A DNA stretch of 64,000 nucleotides from Conchocele bisecta. Lineage: Eukaryota > Mollusca > Bivalvia > Lucinida > Thyasiridae. The stretch lies in the NCBI GenBank assembly GCA_029237695.1, contig CM055277.1, forward strand, positions 42,442,242 through 42,506,241, given 5' to 3'. The notes under the pieces are model-generated. The model searched no databases and had not been told where the DNA came from. It worked only from the letters and a program-made list of their open reading frames with translations. This document shows, one piece after another, positions 31,666-43,859 of the stretch (its first letter is position 1; each line of letters starts with the position of its first letter). Position numbers and translations under genes: made by a program.

Positions 31666-32280
31666 TACCGACGATTTAAAAAAGAACAACAAGTTCATGT
31701 GTGGGAAGACGGTGCATAGCAGCTGAGGAAAGCGAATAATGCGAAAACTGAACATTTGCAAATGACTATGTCTTTGAAGCAGAACAGAAAATTGTGTTCA
31801 TACATGTTCATGGTTGAACATGGCATGGCCCAACTGCCTCCTGGAACGCCTGATACGCATTACACTGAAATGAAATTTAATGAGTACTATGCCACATAGT
31901 ATTTGAATATTTACACGCCATTGGATTTCCCCCTACATTGTACAGTATATCAGCCTTAGGCGGAGTACTGTCTTTTTAATCTCATTAACATCAGTTGATG
32001 CCAAAACGTGGCGTTAATGGCCACATAACTCGCGATGTTACTATGTTCGTAGCCAATTACGCTTGAACGGCGGCTGTACCAGACGCCGTTCACGCAAGGT
32101 GTGCACTGTTGGTAACTTGGTATGAACTCAAATTTATCTGATGTAAATGGAGTAAAAACACTTGTTACCATCAATAAATGGATAAACATACAGGTGACAC
32201 ACCTTTGACACAATATCTATACATGTGCAAAGTTTCTTTAAAATATTCCATATGATAACCGCTGCGAAAAAATACAGCAA
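31666..32280. other. Gene-free stretch
   Basis: A minus frame at 31956-32213 is open but has no recognisable motif or clear splice site. Nothing else was seen. Confidence 0.35.
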
Positions 32281-32825
32281 ACAAGAGGCCCAAATGTGCC
32301 TGAATCGCTCACCTGCTCACACTAAGAAAGGTAAACATTGTTAATCCTAATATTAAAGGGAAGGTTAGAATCGGTCACCATCTGAACAAATCTGAAAGGG
32401 CAACAGTGGTTGATGATCATTCCTAGATTTATGATCAAAATCTATTCATCGGTTTTGGAGAAGTTTTTTCAGAATATGACCTTCGAGTGATCGACTCATC
32501 AATCAATACCTTTGATTTCATATATAACATCACCACTTTCGTCACGGGCCACGCCCATTTTTGACCCGGGGTCACAATTTTAACAATAATTATGAAAGAG
32601 TGGTCGATCATTTCTACAAAGTTTCCTCAAAATTAGTTCATGAGAAGAAGTTTTTCTAAGAATTTATGCTGTTTTTAGAAGGTGGCCATTTTCGATTTCG
32701 GAACTCCATTTTAACAACTTTGTTTTCCCCTGACCTCTGTAACATATCTGTGAAATTTGGTCGCCATAGGCTCAATGGTTGCGGATAAGACGTTTGAAAA
32801 TGTTGACGGACGGACAACGACAGAC
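32281..32825 (+). mobile_element. Family-G non-autonomous element, 3' end truncated
   Basis: The 5' end reads ACAAGAGGCCCAAATGTGCC, then GCTCACCTG at about 32306. The body shows 'gaacaaatctgaaagggcaac', 'gagtgatcgactcatcaat' and 'aagaattta-gct-tttttaga-gg-ggccat'. It ends near 'ttgaaaatgttgacggacgg'. The GCTCACCTG motif is the exact inverse of CAGGTGAGC in the truncated hairpin at 4.02 kb. Confidence 0.6.
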
Positions 32826-32873
32826 TAAAATCGGTACACCTACATACATGTAAAACTACACAAGTATACTAAC

Positions 32874-33035
32874 CTTGCATTGTCGCTTCTGCAGTAGACC
32901 TGCATCTTCTCAGGTGACTGAATTTGCATGACCTCCACAGGCCATAATACTTTCACAGGAGTTCCAGGCAAGTGTGCCCATACAAACGTACCATCAGAAC
33001 ACCCATCAGATTTCCGTTTTCTTCCCATGTCAGAA
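32874..33035 (-). CDS. Internal exon with PWWP-like sequence
   Basis: This minus-strand exon lies between CATTACAG and GTTAGT. It encodes MGRKRKSDGCSDGTFVWAHL and GTPVKVLWPVEVMQIQ, ending YCRSDNAR. G-x-(F/L)-V-W-A-x-(L/M)-x-G-x-P...W-P is the opening of PWWP domains (methyl-lysine/DNA-binding, nuclear). The basic GRKRK could be a nuclear signal. Phase is 1 nt, 53 codons, 2 nt. No partner exon was found nearby; the 109-bp satellite begins 275 bp upstream. It may be an exon fragment of a real gene or a captured piece. Confidence 0.42.
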
Positions 33036-33309
33036 CTGTAATGCCAATGAGAATGTTAAATGGTAGATTGAATGTGAGTCTTTTGTGAGGATATACATGT
33101 ACTCATAATGCTTTGACCTAGACCAAAGAAAAATAATCTTGCACCAGAGTAGAACACAGTGAAACATACCATATCGTACAGGAAATGTATACGAGGTAAA
33201 TCGTGTAATATACGTAACGTTAAAATCAAATAGTATCTTGATATATTAAATTCTTGTTCTATATTTTCCAAATCGACCGTCCATTTGATATCATTTCTGA
33301 TAGATGCTG

Positions 33310-36300
33310 CACAATAAACCTCACAATGATTGGATACAAAACCCCACAACACAAAGACGACCAGACACTGGCACATTCTTAAATGTGTCATATCTACACG
33401 AAACCCACACAAAGGGACGACAAACCCCACAATGAATAGACACAAAACCCCACAACACAAAGACTACCAGACACTGGCACATTCTTTAATGTTTCATATC
33501 CACACGAAACCCCATGATGAAAGGGACAACCAATCTCACAGTGTATGGATACAAAACCACACAACACAAAGACGACCAGACAATAGCATATATTATTAAA
33601 AGTTTCCTATCTACACGAAACCCCACAATGAAAGGGTCAACACACATCACAATTAATGGATACAAAACCCCACAACACAAAGACGAACAGACAATGGCAC
33701 ATTCTTAAATGTTTCCTATCTACACAAAACCCCACAATGAAAGAGACGACAAACCTCACAATGGATGGATACAAAACCCCACGACCAGACACTGGCACAT
33801 TCTTAAATGTTTCATATGCACACGAAACCCCACAATGAAAGAGATAACAAACCCCACAATGAATGGATACAAAACCCCACAACACAAAGACAACCAGACA
33901 ATGGCATATTCTTAAGAGTTTCCTATCTACACGAAACCCCACAATGAAAGGGACAACACACCTCACAATGAATGGATACAAAACCCCACAACACAAAGAC
34001 GACCAGACAATGACATATTCTTAAATGTTTCCTATCTACACGAGACCCCACAATGAAAGGGACGACAAACCCCACAATGAATAGACACAAAACCCCACAA
34101 CACAAAGACGACCAGACACTGGCACATTCTTGAATGTTTCATATCTACATGAAACCCCACAATGAAAGGGACGACAAACCTCACAATGGATGGATACAAA
34201 ACCCCACAACACAAAGACGACCAGACAATGGCATATTCTTGAATGTTTCCTATCTACACGAAACCCCACAATGAAAGGGACGACAAACCCATAATGAATA
34301 GACACAAAATCCCACAACACAAAGACGACCAGACACTGGCACATTCTTAAATGTTTCATATGCACACGAAACCCCCCCACAATGAAAGAGATAACAAACC
34401 CCACAATGAATGGATACAAAACCCCACAACACAAAGACAACCAGACAATGGCATATTCTTAAGAGTTTCCTATCTACACGAAACCCCACAATGAAAGGGA
34501 CAACACACCTCACAATGAATGGATACAAAACCCCACAACACAAAGACGACCAGACAATGACATATTCTTAAATGTTTCCTATCTACACGAGACCCCACAA
34601 TGAAAGGGACGACAAACCCCACAATGAATATACACAAAACCCCACAACACAAAGACGACCAGACACTGGCACATTCTTGAATGTTTCATATCTACATGAA
34701 ACCCCCACAATGAAATGGGACGACAAACTCACAATGGATGGATACAAAACCCCACAACACAAAGACGACCTGACAATGGCATATTCTTGAATGTTTCCTA
34801 TCTACACGAAACCCCACAATGAAAGGGACAACACACCTCACAATGAATGGATACAAAACCCCACAACACAAAGGCGACCAGACAATGACATATTCTTAAA
34901 TGTTTCCTATCTACACGAGACCCCACAATGAAAGGGACGACAAACCCCACAATGAATAGACACAAAACCCCACAACACAAAGACGACCAGACACTGGCAC
35001 ATTCTTGAATGTTTCATATCTACATGAAACCCCACAATGAAAGGGACGACAAACCTCACAATGGATGGATACAAAACCCCACAACACAAAGACGACCAGA
35101 CAATGGCATATTCTTGAATGTTTCCTATCTACACGAAACCCCACAATGAAAGGGACGACAAACCCATAATGAATAGACACAAAATCCCACAACACAAAGA
35201 CGACCAGACACTGGCACATTCTTAAATGTTTCATATGCACACGAAACCCCACAATGAAAGAGATAACAAACCCCACAATGAATGGATACAAAACCCCACA
35301 ACACAAAGACAACCAGACAATGGCATATTCTTAAGAGTTTCCTATCTACACGAAACCCCACAATGAAAGGGACAACACACCTCACAATGAATGGATACAA
35401 AACCCCACAACACAAAGACGACCAGACAATGACATATTCTTAAATGTTTCCTATCTACACGAGACCCCACAATGAAAGGGACGACAAACCCCACAATGAA
35501 TATACACAAAACCCCACAACACAAAGACGACCAGACACTGGCACATTCTTGAATGTTTCATATCTACATGAAACCCCACAATGAAAGGGACGACAAACCT
35601 CACAATTGATGGATACAAAACCCCACAACACAAAGACGACCAGACAATGGCATATTCTTGAATGTTTCCTATCTACACGAAACCCGACAATGAAAGGGAC
35701 AACACACCTCACAATGAATGGATACAAAACCCCACAACACAAAGACGACCAGACAATGACATATTCTTAAATGTTTCCTATCTACACGAGACCCCACAAT
35801 GAAAGGGACAACACACCTCACAATGAATGGATACAAAACCCCACAACACAAAGACGACCAGACACTGGCATATTCTTGAATGTTTCATATCCACACGAAA
35901 CCCCACAATGAAAGGGACATGAAAGGGACAACCAATCTCACAGTGGATGGATACAAAACCCCACAACACAAAGACGACCAGACAATGGCATATTCTTAAG
36001 AGTTTCCTATCTACACGAAACCCCACAATGAAAGGGACAACACACCTCACAATGAATGGATACAAAACCCAACAACACAAAGACGAACAGACAAAGGCAC
36101 ATTCCTAAATGTTTCCTATCTACAAGAAACCCCACAATGAAAGGGACGACAAACCTCACAATTGATGGATACAAAACCCCACAACACAAAGACGACCAGA
36201 CAATGGCATATTCTTAAGAGTTTCCTATCTACACGAAACCCCACAATGAAAGGGACAACACACCTCACAATGAATGGATACAAAACCCAACAACACAAAG

Positions 36301-37255
36301 ACGAACAGACAAAGGCACATTCCTAAATGTTTCCTATCTACAAGAACCCCACAATGAAAGGGACGACAAACTTCACAATGGATGGATACAAACCCCACAA
36401 CACAAAGACGACCAGATAAAGGCACATTCCTAATTTTTTCACATCTACACGAAACCCCACAATCAAAGGGACGCCAAACCTCACAATGGATGGATACTAA
36501 ACCCCACAACACAAAGACGACCAGACGGCAGACACTGGCATATTCTTGAATGTTTCATATCGACACAAAACCCCACAATGAAAGGGACATGAAAGGGACA
36601 ACCAATCTCACAGTGGATGGATACAAAACCCCACAACACAAAGACGACCAGACAATAGCATATATTATTAAATGTTTCCTATCTACCTGAAACCCCACAA
36701 TGAAAGGGTCAACACACCTCACAATTAATGGATACAAAACCCCACAACACAAAAACGAACAGACAATGGCACATTCCTAAATGGTTCCTCTCTACACAAA
36801 ACCCCACAGTGAAAGAGACAACAAACCTCACAATGGATGGATACAAAACCCCACAACACAAAGACGACAAGGCAATGGCACATTCTTAATTTGTTCACAT
36901 CTACATGAAACCCCACAATGAAAGAGAAGACAAACCTCACAATGGCTGGATACAAAACCCCACAACACAAAGACGACCAGACAATGGCACATTCTTAATT
37001 TTTTCACATCTACATGAAACCTCACAATGAAAGAGAAGACAAACCTCACAATGGATGGATACAAAACCCCACAACACAAAGACAAACAGACAATGGCACC
37101 TTCTTAGATGTTTCCTATCCACATGGAAGCCCACAATCAAAGGGACGACAAACCTTACATTGAATGGATGGATACAAAAAACCAAACAACACAAAGACGA
37201 CCAGACAAATAAATGTCACATTCTTAAATGTTTCATATCTGCATGAACCCCCACA
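33310..37255 (-). repeat. 109-bp satellite, large array with higher-order structure (~36 copies)
   Basis: Units read AACCCCACAATGAAAGGGAC, CCCACAATGAAT-GATACAAA and CCCCACAACACAAAGACGAC, with the tail CAGACA(A/C)TGGCA. Variant monomers recur at fixed steps: blocks starting near 33923 and 34798 match (875 bp), as do 34470 and 35342 (872 bp) and 34032 and 34907 (875 bp). Within these, related variants are 5 and 3 monomers apart. This gives a higher-order period of 8 monomers. Toward both ends the monomers diverge. All 60-134-codon minus frames are satellite artefacts. Confidence 0.92.
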
Positions 37256-37881
37256 CTGAGAGGATCTTATATATTTGGACCAAAAGGCGAACTTGGCATA
37301 AGATATGCATGAGTCTTTTGAAATTGGTTAGGAAATGAAGTCTCGAGAGCGAAGAGACAGTCTGGTAAAACGTATGACAATATTGACACATGACAGGGAT
37401 CATACTCTTCCGTTTCAACACCACAGACCTCTATAGCGGTATTGGCAAAAAGTGTAGATTCAGATGAGCCGGCTCACGACGAGCCGTCTCATCAGGATAT
37501 GCACTTTTTGCAAGTAATTTTCTATTTTTAGAACAAAAACACCCCTTTTTCATAAATGAACTGGTCTTAAAATGATTTTGTGACCATTGGATTGGTTGAC
37601 AAAGTAATATATTCAGTCCCTTCCTTCCAGTTACTTGGGTTGAAAGGGTTAAGGATGTTTTATAAGGACTGATATTAGTAATTATGCAAGGACCAAATAT
37701 GCACGTTTCCCAAATTTGTAATAGCATAATAATAAGGCATTTAATAACGTTTAATAATTAACAGATTTAAGCAGCAAATTTATTTTTATATATATTTATA
37801 CGAAACATGCAATTTGTGAGATAACGAGACGATTCTTGGGACAGTTGCGGTTGTTGCTCTAGGATTATTTTTTATCCGCCT
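37256..37881. other. Gene-free stretch beside the satellite
   Basis: A palindromic GAGCCGGCTCACGACGAGCC piece lies near 37468. No supported exon. Confidence 0.35.
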
Positions 37882-37945
37882 TCATCTGTTCAGTAGCAGT
37901 GACAGCAGTACCGCCAGGACGAGACACGAAAATATTGACTTTTGA
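37882..37945 (-). CDS. Terminal exon, hydrophobic C-terminal tail
   Basis: After GTGTCTAG, one base completes the AG left by the exon ending at 39016. The joined frame then reads QKSIFSCLVLAVLLSLLLNR to a stop. The tail is a 15-residue hydrophobic run near the end, as in tail-anchored or GPI-signal C-termini. In another frame the same exon reads SKVNIFVSRPGGTAVTATEQ and beyond to a stop at 37865, which also looks coding-like, so the phase decides. I prefer the hydrophobic reading because the upstream donor is strong and phase-compatible. The protein family is unknown. Confidence 0.45.
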
Positions 37946-38064
37946 CTAGACACCATCAAATGTGACATGTTTGGCACAGATTTATTCAAGTACCAGAACA
38001 TAACGTTTAATATATATCGTGTATTCGAACCATCTTTGTGTTCTCAGAGCATGCTTTGCGGATT

Positions 38065-38738
38065 ATAGATATGAAACACAACTGTAGCTCCCTTCTCACT
38101 ACGGTTGTGCCCTGTGCCCATAGACGTGTATGTAGCGTTGCCGGCACAGATCACAACGGGACGAAATGACGGACAATAAAACATTACTTGGCTATAATTT
38201 GTCAATATTCATATAAATCACTATATATATGCAGTAAATAAGTCCAATAATTTGACCATGTCACATCAATAATAACGCAAATTCGCTAAAACAAATAACC
38301 CACTGAAATAACGCTTCAAATCCCAATCGCCCATCGTCGCAACTCGAGCGGGGAACACCTTCCATATTTGGAAATGTACTACTGGTTCTGTATAGTAGAA
38401 CTCCATATGGAAAGGTCAAGTGACGTCATTGTAGACGGGAGACCGGAACGCATGAGTAAACGCATAATCGCATGCGCGAATATTCAGGATGGAATACAAT
38501 GGAAAATATTTTTGTTTACAATTTAAAATAATTAATAATTTATTAATTGCGGCAAGTAACATATATATATATAGCCAGTTACGCTCGGTAGAAACATATA
38601 ATAACTAGATATACACGATGCCGCTTTGTAATACTGAAAACATGTTGTATTTATTGATTTTGATTCGCGACATAACCGCCAATGGGCACAGTGCACAACC
38701 GTAGTGACATGGGAGCTACAGTTGTGTTTCATATCTAT
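38065..38738. mobile_element. TIR element (57-58-bp inverted ends)
   Basis: 38065-38121 (ATAGATATGAAACACAACTG...) and 38681-38738 are inverted copies with about 3 mismatches. The interior is AT-rich and has no transposase. It sits in the intron between the exons at 39016 and 37945. Confidence 0.7.
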
Positions 38739-39015
38739 GTGGATTAAAGAATTACTCCACACTTACATTTTGAAAAATTGGGCATGGATTCTCCTGCCGA
38801 ACAGGGTGTGGTTGGTTTTTTTGTTTTTTTTGCATGCATTTTTTATGCATTTCGAAGGCCATAGAAAGTGGGGGGGTAAGACAGAAAGGAAAGAGGTTGG
38901 AATGGGTGTTTCATTTTATATTGATCTGGACCTTTGCGGTGATCTTAATTATAATGAAAACACCCCCTCTGTCCAAGAAATAGAATGAACGGTTGCATAA
39001 TAAATAAATGCTTAC

Positions 39016-39108
39016 CTTGTTTTATAGAGCAGCTCAGTCAGCTGATCAAACTGTTTCATGACGCTTGATTTCGGGTCCCCTTCTTTGAATGCGTGGTCAA
39101 CTTGCAAG
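39016..39108 (-). CDS. Penultimate exon of the hydrophobic-tail gene
   Basis: It encodes (V)DHAFKEGDPKSSVMKQFDQL and TELLYKT, and ends in AAACAAG before GTAAGC, a near-ideal donor. The start is one of two close AG sites (39108 or 39100), because an in-frame stop lies just upstream. The charged, helical sequence looks like real protein; I do not recognise the family. More upstream exons on the minus strand were not identified; the first exon at 45.65 kb is a candidate. Confidence 0.5.
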
Positions 39109-39371
39109 CTTCACATATCACTGAATCAGTTTATCTGGCTGTGTATGGACATTCCAGCTTTGAAAATGTGTAACAGAGCTTGTACCTGAAGTGTGGACAC
39201 CCACTACCGAGTGGACCAAAACGTGGGGACGAGTTGACTAAATTACTGACATCAATGATTAAGACAAATATTGTTAGAGGGATGTTTGAATGAAAAATCA
39301 GGTAGAAAGAGTTTAAATTGATATGCTAGATCCAATCATGTCTGACAATTGAAAAAATGTTATTTTTTTTA

Positions 39372-39480
39372 TTATTATCGACTTGCCCGGGACAAGATTT
39401 GGGCCCAGGTCTACTTGCCCTAGGGCAAAAGTGACTTGTCCCGGACGTCGGGCGGCCCGATTTGCACAGCCCTAAACATG
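39372..39480. repeat. Dispersed 'cccgggcaagt' repeat
   Basis: Inverse of about 43690-43790 (AGGGCTGT-CAAATCGG, CCCGAC..CCCGGGACAAGTC). A third fragment is near 45.05 kb. An open frame across it (39420-39602) is not a gene. Confidence 0.65.
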
Positions 39481-39799
39481 GCAAATGTGTTTGCGGACAA
39501 GTTTACCAGGCATCGTCTATAGGCAACTGTCGGTAACTGGGACGAAAGTTTCAAACATACTGACGTTTCGTCACGGGTTTGAATTTGAGGACATCTGTAC
39601 ACTGAAATGCACTATCAGCTTACACCATTTTAACTGGTAATATGAGATAGATAAATGAATTGAAATAGGATAACATACCATAATAATGAAGCTAAAATAC
39701 GTTTCATAAACTAGAATTTAAGAAACAGGTGGCAATCACGATTAGAGCAATAATGAACAATACCGAGGTATTCCGAATGATTTAGAATTTATAGAATGA

Positions 39800-40070
39800 T
39801 CAAGTCGGACCATGGTCATCTAGGACCATTGTCAAGTCGGACCCGATTCCATTCTCGGGCGTTGTGCCAGTTCAAGTTGTGGCCAAGTCGGACCACAATA
39901 ATGGTCAAGTCGGGCCCCATTTTCATGGTCACATCGGACCAGATATCCGTGGTCATCTCTGATCGTATTATAGTGTGGAATTCATCCATAACATCTGGGA
40001 ATGTTGGGGCCGTTTTGACCAATTCGGGGCCGTTTTGACCCGGGGCCGTTTTGACTTGATGCCCATATAG
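39800..40070. repeat. Degenerate GGTCAAGTCGGACC repeats
   Basis: Short words 'ggtcaagtcggacc', 'ggtcatctaggacc' and 'ggggccgttttgacc' recur irregularly. Related 'ggtacgttttgacc' words lie at 41.17-41.20 kb. Confidence 0.6.
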
Positions 40071-40869
40071 TCATGATAGTCAATAAGTGGATAGATCTAC
40101 ATGTAGTTCCAACATTGTTTGAAAAGTTGACGGGTTTCATTACCCGACGAAAGAATCCGGGATCAACTCACATTTTTCTAAAACTGCATGAAGAAAATGC
40201 GCTTATCGTCCAGAAATATCCTACACAGAACTTCGTGTTCGTATTTTTTGAAGCAAACGAGATATCCATTATCATATGCATGGTAATGCAGGTCGTCGCC
40301 TTCATTAAAGTTCGATAAAATATAGTCTAAATGAGCTCTATGAACAATGAACAGACACATAATGGCGTCTTCATGAAGTGGCATTGTCGACTCGCATACG
40401 CACGCATGCGACATCGTTCTTCATAAATATTTTATTCAAACATGTCTACGTTTAAAGTGAAACAATTTGAGAAAAAAATATTTTATGCATTTAAATAACA
40501 AAAAATAATGACGAAACGTAAAGCCGTGTGAAAATAATAACAAATTATACCAACCTCACTGTGATGAAGTCCAGTAGCCTATTTCACGATTTTTTTTATC
40601 TTGTTCTGCGGCCGCGCGCCAACTTGTTAATTTTGCACATGCGCACTTGAAACTGATCACAAAATGGGTACCATGCTTCTTGTAATCCAAAGCAAATGAG
40701 GGTACCAGCATACTAAGGGAGAGCATAGACAAGGGAGATCACCCTTGTGGTAAATTCATTCGGCATACTCTGCACTTATCTGGTGAAACACGGCAGTTGT
40801 CTATAGGGCAGATTAGACAAGTTTTGTCTAAGACACAATTTCATTCGTTGACATGGCAGACAGATCTAG
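40071..40869. other. Gene-free stretch
   Basis: A plus frame at 40073-40318 and its antisense are open, but no splice site or motif supports either. Nothing else was seen. Confidence 0.35.
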
Positions 40870-41066
40870 GAACCTCGCAATGTACATCCATACAAATATG
40901 ACTTACTTTCATTGTGGGGTTAACCCCACAGTGCAGAACAACCTCATAATGTATAGATATACATGTAAATGACCTCACAATGTATCTCTCGTAGGTGCGG
41001 ACTGACGGACGGACGGACGGTCCGAAAACTAAATGCCACCCGTTTTTTTTAAACGGTGGCATAAAA
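40870..41066 (+). mobile_element. Element end of the 7.87-kb family
   Basis: Units with 'cattgtggggtta' and 'acctcacaatgta' are followed by (GACG)n at about 41003-41020. A hairpin at 41033-41062 (ATGCCACCcGTTT / AAACGGTGGCAT) then AAAAAA follows. It matches the end at 7866 in reverse orientation, including the microsatellite and GGTCCGAAAACTAAA-like spacer. Confidence 0.6.
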
Positions 41067-41490
41067 AATCATTGCTTCGATTGTCAAAAACAGGGGGGGG
41101 GGCGCACGCCTCACACGCCCCCCCCCCCCCCCCCCCCCCCCCCTTGATCCGGGCCTGCGATGGCCAAGGTACGTTTTGACCAGGGTACGTTTTGACCCCA
41201 ATCTCTATATTGTACCTGGGGAATCCCGGAATATCGGGAATTCTGGTTATACGAGTACAGATGTCCCGGTATTTCGGGTTCAAAGAGTTAACAAGTCATC
41301 ACAACCCTAGTAGCATGTTCCCTAGTCGAAGGTCAAAACGTTAAAAATATGATTTATCTGAACCAGCATGGGGTCATTTCAGAGTTATCCGCAACTACAT
41401 GTTCCCACGACCCGTGTGCACCACCACCTCCTAGGTATCCACGTAACACGTCCACCAAAAACCAGATACCTGGGAAACATCTAGATTGTT
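41067..41490. other. Poly-C run and unremarkable sequence
   Basis: C-runs lie near 41117-41143. Minus frames here are spurious. No exon was seen. Confidence 0.4.
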
Positions 41491-41499
41491 TACCCATGG

Positions 41500-42045
41500 A
41501 ATATATACCCCTAGTGAAAATGTGAACGAAATCCCATTGAAATCCCAATGGGATTTCAGTGAAATCACAGTGTGATTTCACTGAAAAATTTGGTCGAAAT
41601 CCCAATGGGATTTCACTGAAATCCCATTGGGGATTTCACTGAAATCCCATTGGGATCTCGGTGAAATCTCACTGGAATTTCAGTAAAATCCCACTGTGAT
41701 CCTGGTGAGATCTTGTTAAAATCCCACTGAAAAATTTGGTCGAAATCCCACTGGGATCTCGCCAGATTTCAGTGAAATCCCACTGAGATCTCATTCGGAT
41801 TTCTCAAAATTTAATTTCCACTGGGATCATCGCCAGATTTCAGTGGGATCTCATCGAGATTTCTAAAAATTTTACTGGGATCTCGCCAGATTACAGTGAG
41901 ATCCCACTTTATCTCAGTGAAATCCCACTGGGATCTAGCCAGATTTCAATGAGATCTCGATGGGATTTCTCAAAATTTTACTGGGATCTCGCCAGATTAC
42001 AGTGAGATCCTACTTTATTTCAGTGAAATAAAAATAACTCGAACT
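41500..42045. repeat. Self-complementary ATTTCACTGAAATCCCA array
   Basis: Degenerate units of about 20-25 bp alternate CCCA(A/T)TGGGATTTC and (A/T)CTGAAATCCCA. Each contains its own inverse, so the array can fold at many registers. It decays toward the right into GGGATCTCGCCAGATTTCAG variants. Confidence 0.75.
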
Positions 42046-42131
42046 AGAATTAACTCTTAATGTAAATTTATCCAAGTTATGGATACAAGTCTGCGGCCGG
42101 CTTCACTTTCATATTTCAGTTCATGTTTTTT

Positions 42132-42274
42132 TTAAGCCTTTTTTTCTCTGCATAAGTCTTCAGTCCATTTGACAAGGTTTTTATGTTTGTGAATGTCCTT
42201 GATGCAACGTCTTGTGTAGTCAGGTTCAGAGACTGGCAGTATGGGCCGGGATAATCCATGCTCGTCTTTCACTG
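42132..42274 (-). CDS. Terminal exon, unassigned gene
   Basis: After TATATTTTTCAG the frame reads VKDEHGLSRPILPVSEPDYT, RRCIKDIHKHKNLVKWTEDL and CREKKA to a stop. The acceptor, length and composition are those of a real last exon. I do not recognise the family. A possible upstream piece, open from an ATG at about 43267 to a TTAAG/GTAAGT donor at about 43116, has the wrong phase to join directly. Confidence 0.5.
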
Positions 42275-43690
42275 CTGAAAAATATATGAAATTGTGTGGC
42301 AGAGCGACGGTAGTAGGGAAAGAAGGTGGGTTACAGGTATTAATGGCACCCCCCAGCCCCTCATAATTAGTGTCTGTGGCTGGAGAAAATGGGCTTATGG
42401 GTTTTGTGTCTAGTGTAGATCCAGATCAGCCTGTGCATCCGCAGTCTGATCAGGATCTGCACTGCTCACAAATCCCATATGCCCCATTTCTCCATTCACA
42501 GCTACAAATGAGGATATATAATTGCAAGTTATTTTTTGTTACCTATGACAATGTTTCATTGCCTCCAAAAATAAAACAGTTTGCTTTCAAAAATAAAATA
42601 CATGTTTCAAAACAACATTTAATGCTTTATGTCAATATTTTAGAAGAATAGTAAAGTAAACTTTAAATTCACTTAAAATACCCATTTGTGAACTTCGATG
42701 TGCATAAATTATGCATTATTTAGTTAATACCCAACTGAAATATACACGAAATTCGGGTTCCGGTAACATCGATTGGAAAAAGTTGCAAAAGGACGAAAAC
42801 TATGTAGGTACGAAATCGCGGAAATTCTCCAAGATATTTACAGATTTTTTTTACGTTTTTTTGCAATAGAGTTAGCCAAATCAGATTGAAATAAATAATT
42901 AATAATGTAATAAACATTATTAGTTCTCGACATCAAAGGATTCCATCAGAATATATCGATTTCGTACGTAAATCTTGAAACAAAACATTCGCACTTTTCG
43001 TCGAAGCAGAATTTGCAATCATCGGCCTTTCGGATGGCAATTTAATGATAATTTCAACCGTTTAAACATCATATTTGTGACAGAAAACATCAATAAACTA
43101 CAGTTAAGATACTTACCTTAAATTTACAACATGTCTGGAACAATCAACGCTTTGTAGATCGAACTGTTGGTAGATTTTCTCAACCAGGTATAGCGCGAAT
43201 AGGATTTTGATTTTCCAAAATGGCGCCCGCGTGCGAGTGGACAGAATTTGCGCGGAGGGGTACATTTGAAAAATTGAATGCGAAGCTCAATATTAGGTTC
43301 CGAAACACAAAATTAGTATCAAATAAAAGATATTTCTTTGTAATTTTCATAAATATATGCATAATATGGATAATTTAATGATTTGATGGGCGACGAGGCC
43401 GTAACTTTTGGGATTATTTACGTCGCGTAGGCAAGTCCTATGTTAATTATGCAAATGTCTCGGTGACGTCATTCAATTTTCTGTCAATCAAAAATCATGA
43501 GATATAAACAGCCCGCAAATAATTTCTAAGCCGGTAGCTGGTACCAAAGCACTCGCAGACATGGCACATTTTTATCAGTGGGATCGAGTTGGTTAATCCC
43601 CAGTTAATTATCCAATTAAGTTAATACATGATAAAACAATATTTATGACACATAATTATAATACAGTGGCTTCGGAACGTGGGCAGCAGC
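42275..43690. other. Gene-poor stretch with possible exon
   Basis: A dispersed repeat ('gatcagcctgtgcatccgcag') at 42.42-42.47 kb recurs inverted at the right edge of the window. A minus-strand open stretch (about 43267-43116, MYPSAQILSTRTRAPFWKIK and beyond) ends at a consensus GTAAGT donor and could be an exon, with low confidence. Confidence 0.3.
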
Positions 43691-43790
43691 AGGGCTGTAC
43701 AAATCGGCACGCCCGACGCCCGGGACAAGTCGGTTTTGGTCTCGGGCAAGTGGCTCTATGCTGAAAGTTTGTCCCGGGCAAGTCACTATT
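43690..43790. repeat. Dispersed 'cccgggcaagt' repeat, inverse copy
   Basis: Matches the reverse complement of 39372-39480. The antisense frame at 43643-43858 is rejected as a gene. Confidence 0.65.
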
Positions 43791-43859
43791 TTCCGTTGAA
43801 ACGTCCCGCCACAAGCCTGTTTTGTTTTCTTCACTAGACTAATCCTAAATTGTAACATT

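Noticed and set aside
33486..37194. Dozens of Cys/Val/Phe-rich 60-134-codon minus frames
   Set aside because: They restart every 109 bp or a multiple and are frame-rotations of the satellite.
33310..37255. CRISPR array
   Set aside because: The spacers are not unique; the whole unit repeats, and the genome is eukaryotic.
39796..40038. Overlapping 68- and 80-codon frames on both strands
   Set aside because: Readings of degenerate GGTCAAGTCGGACC repeats.
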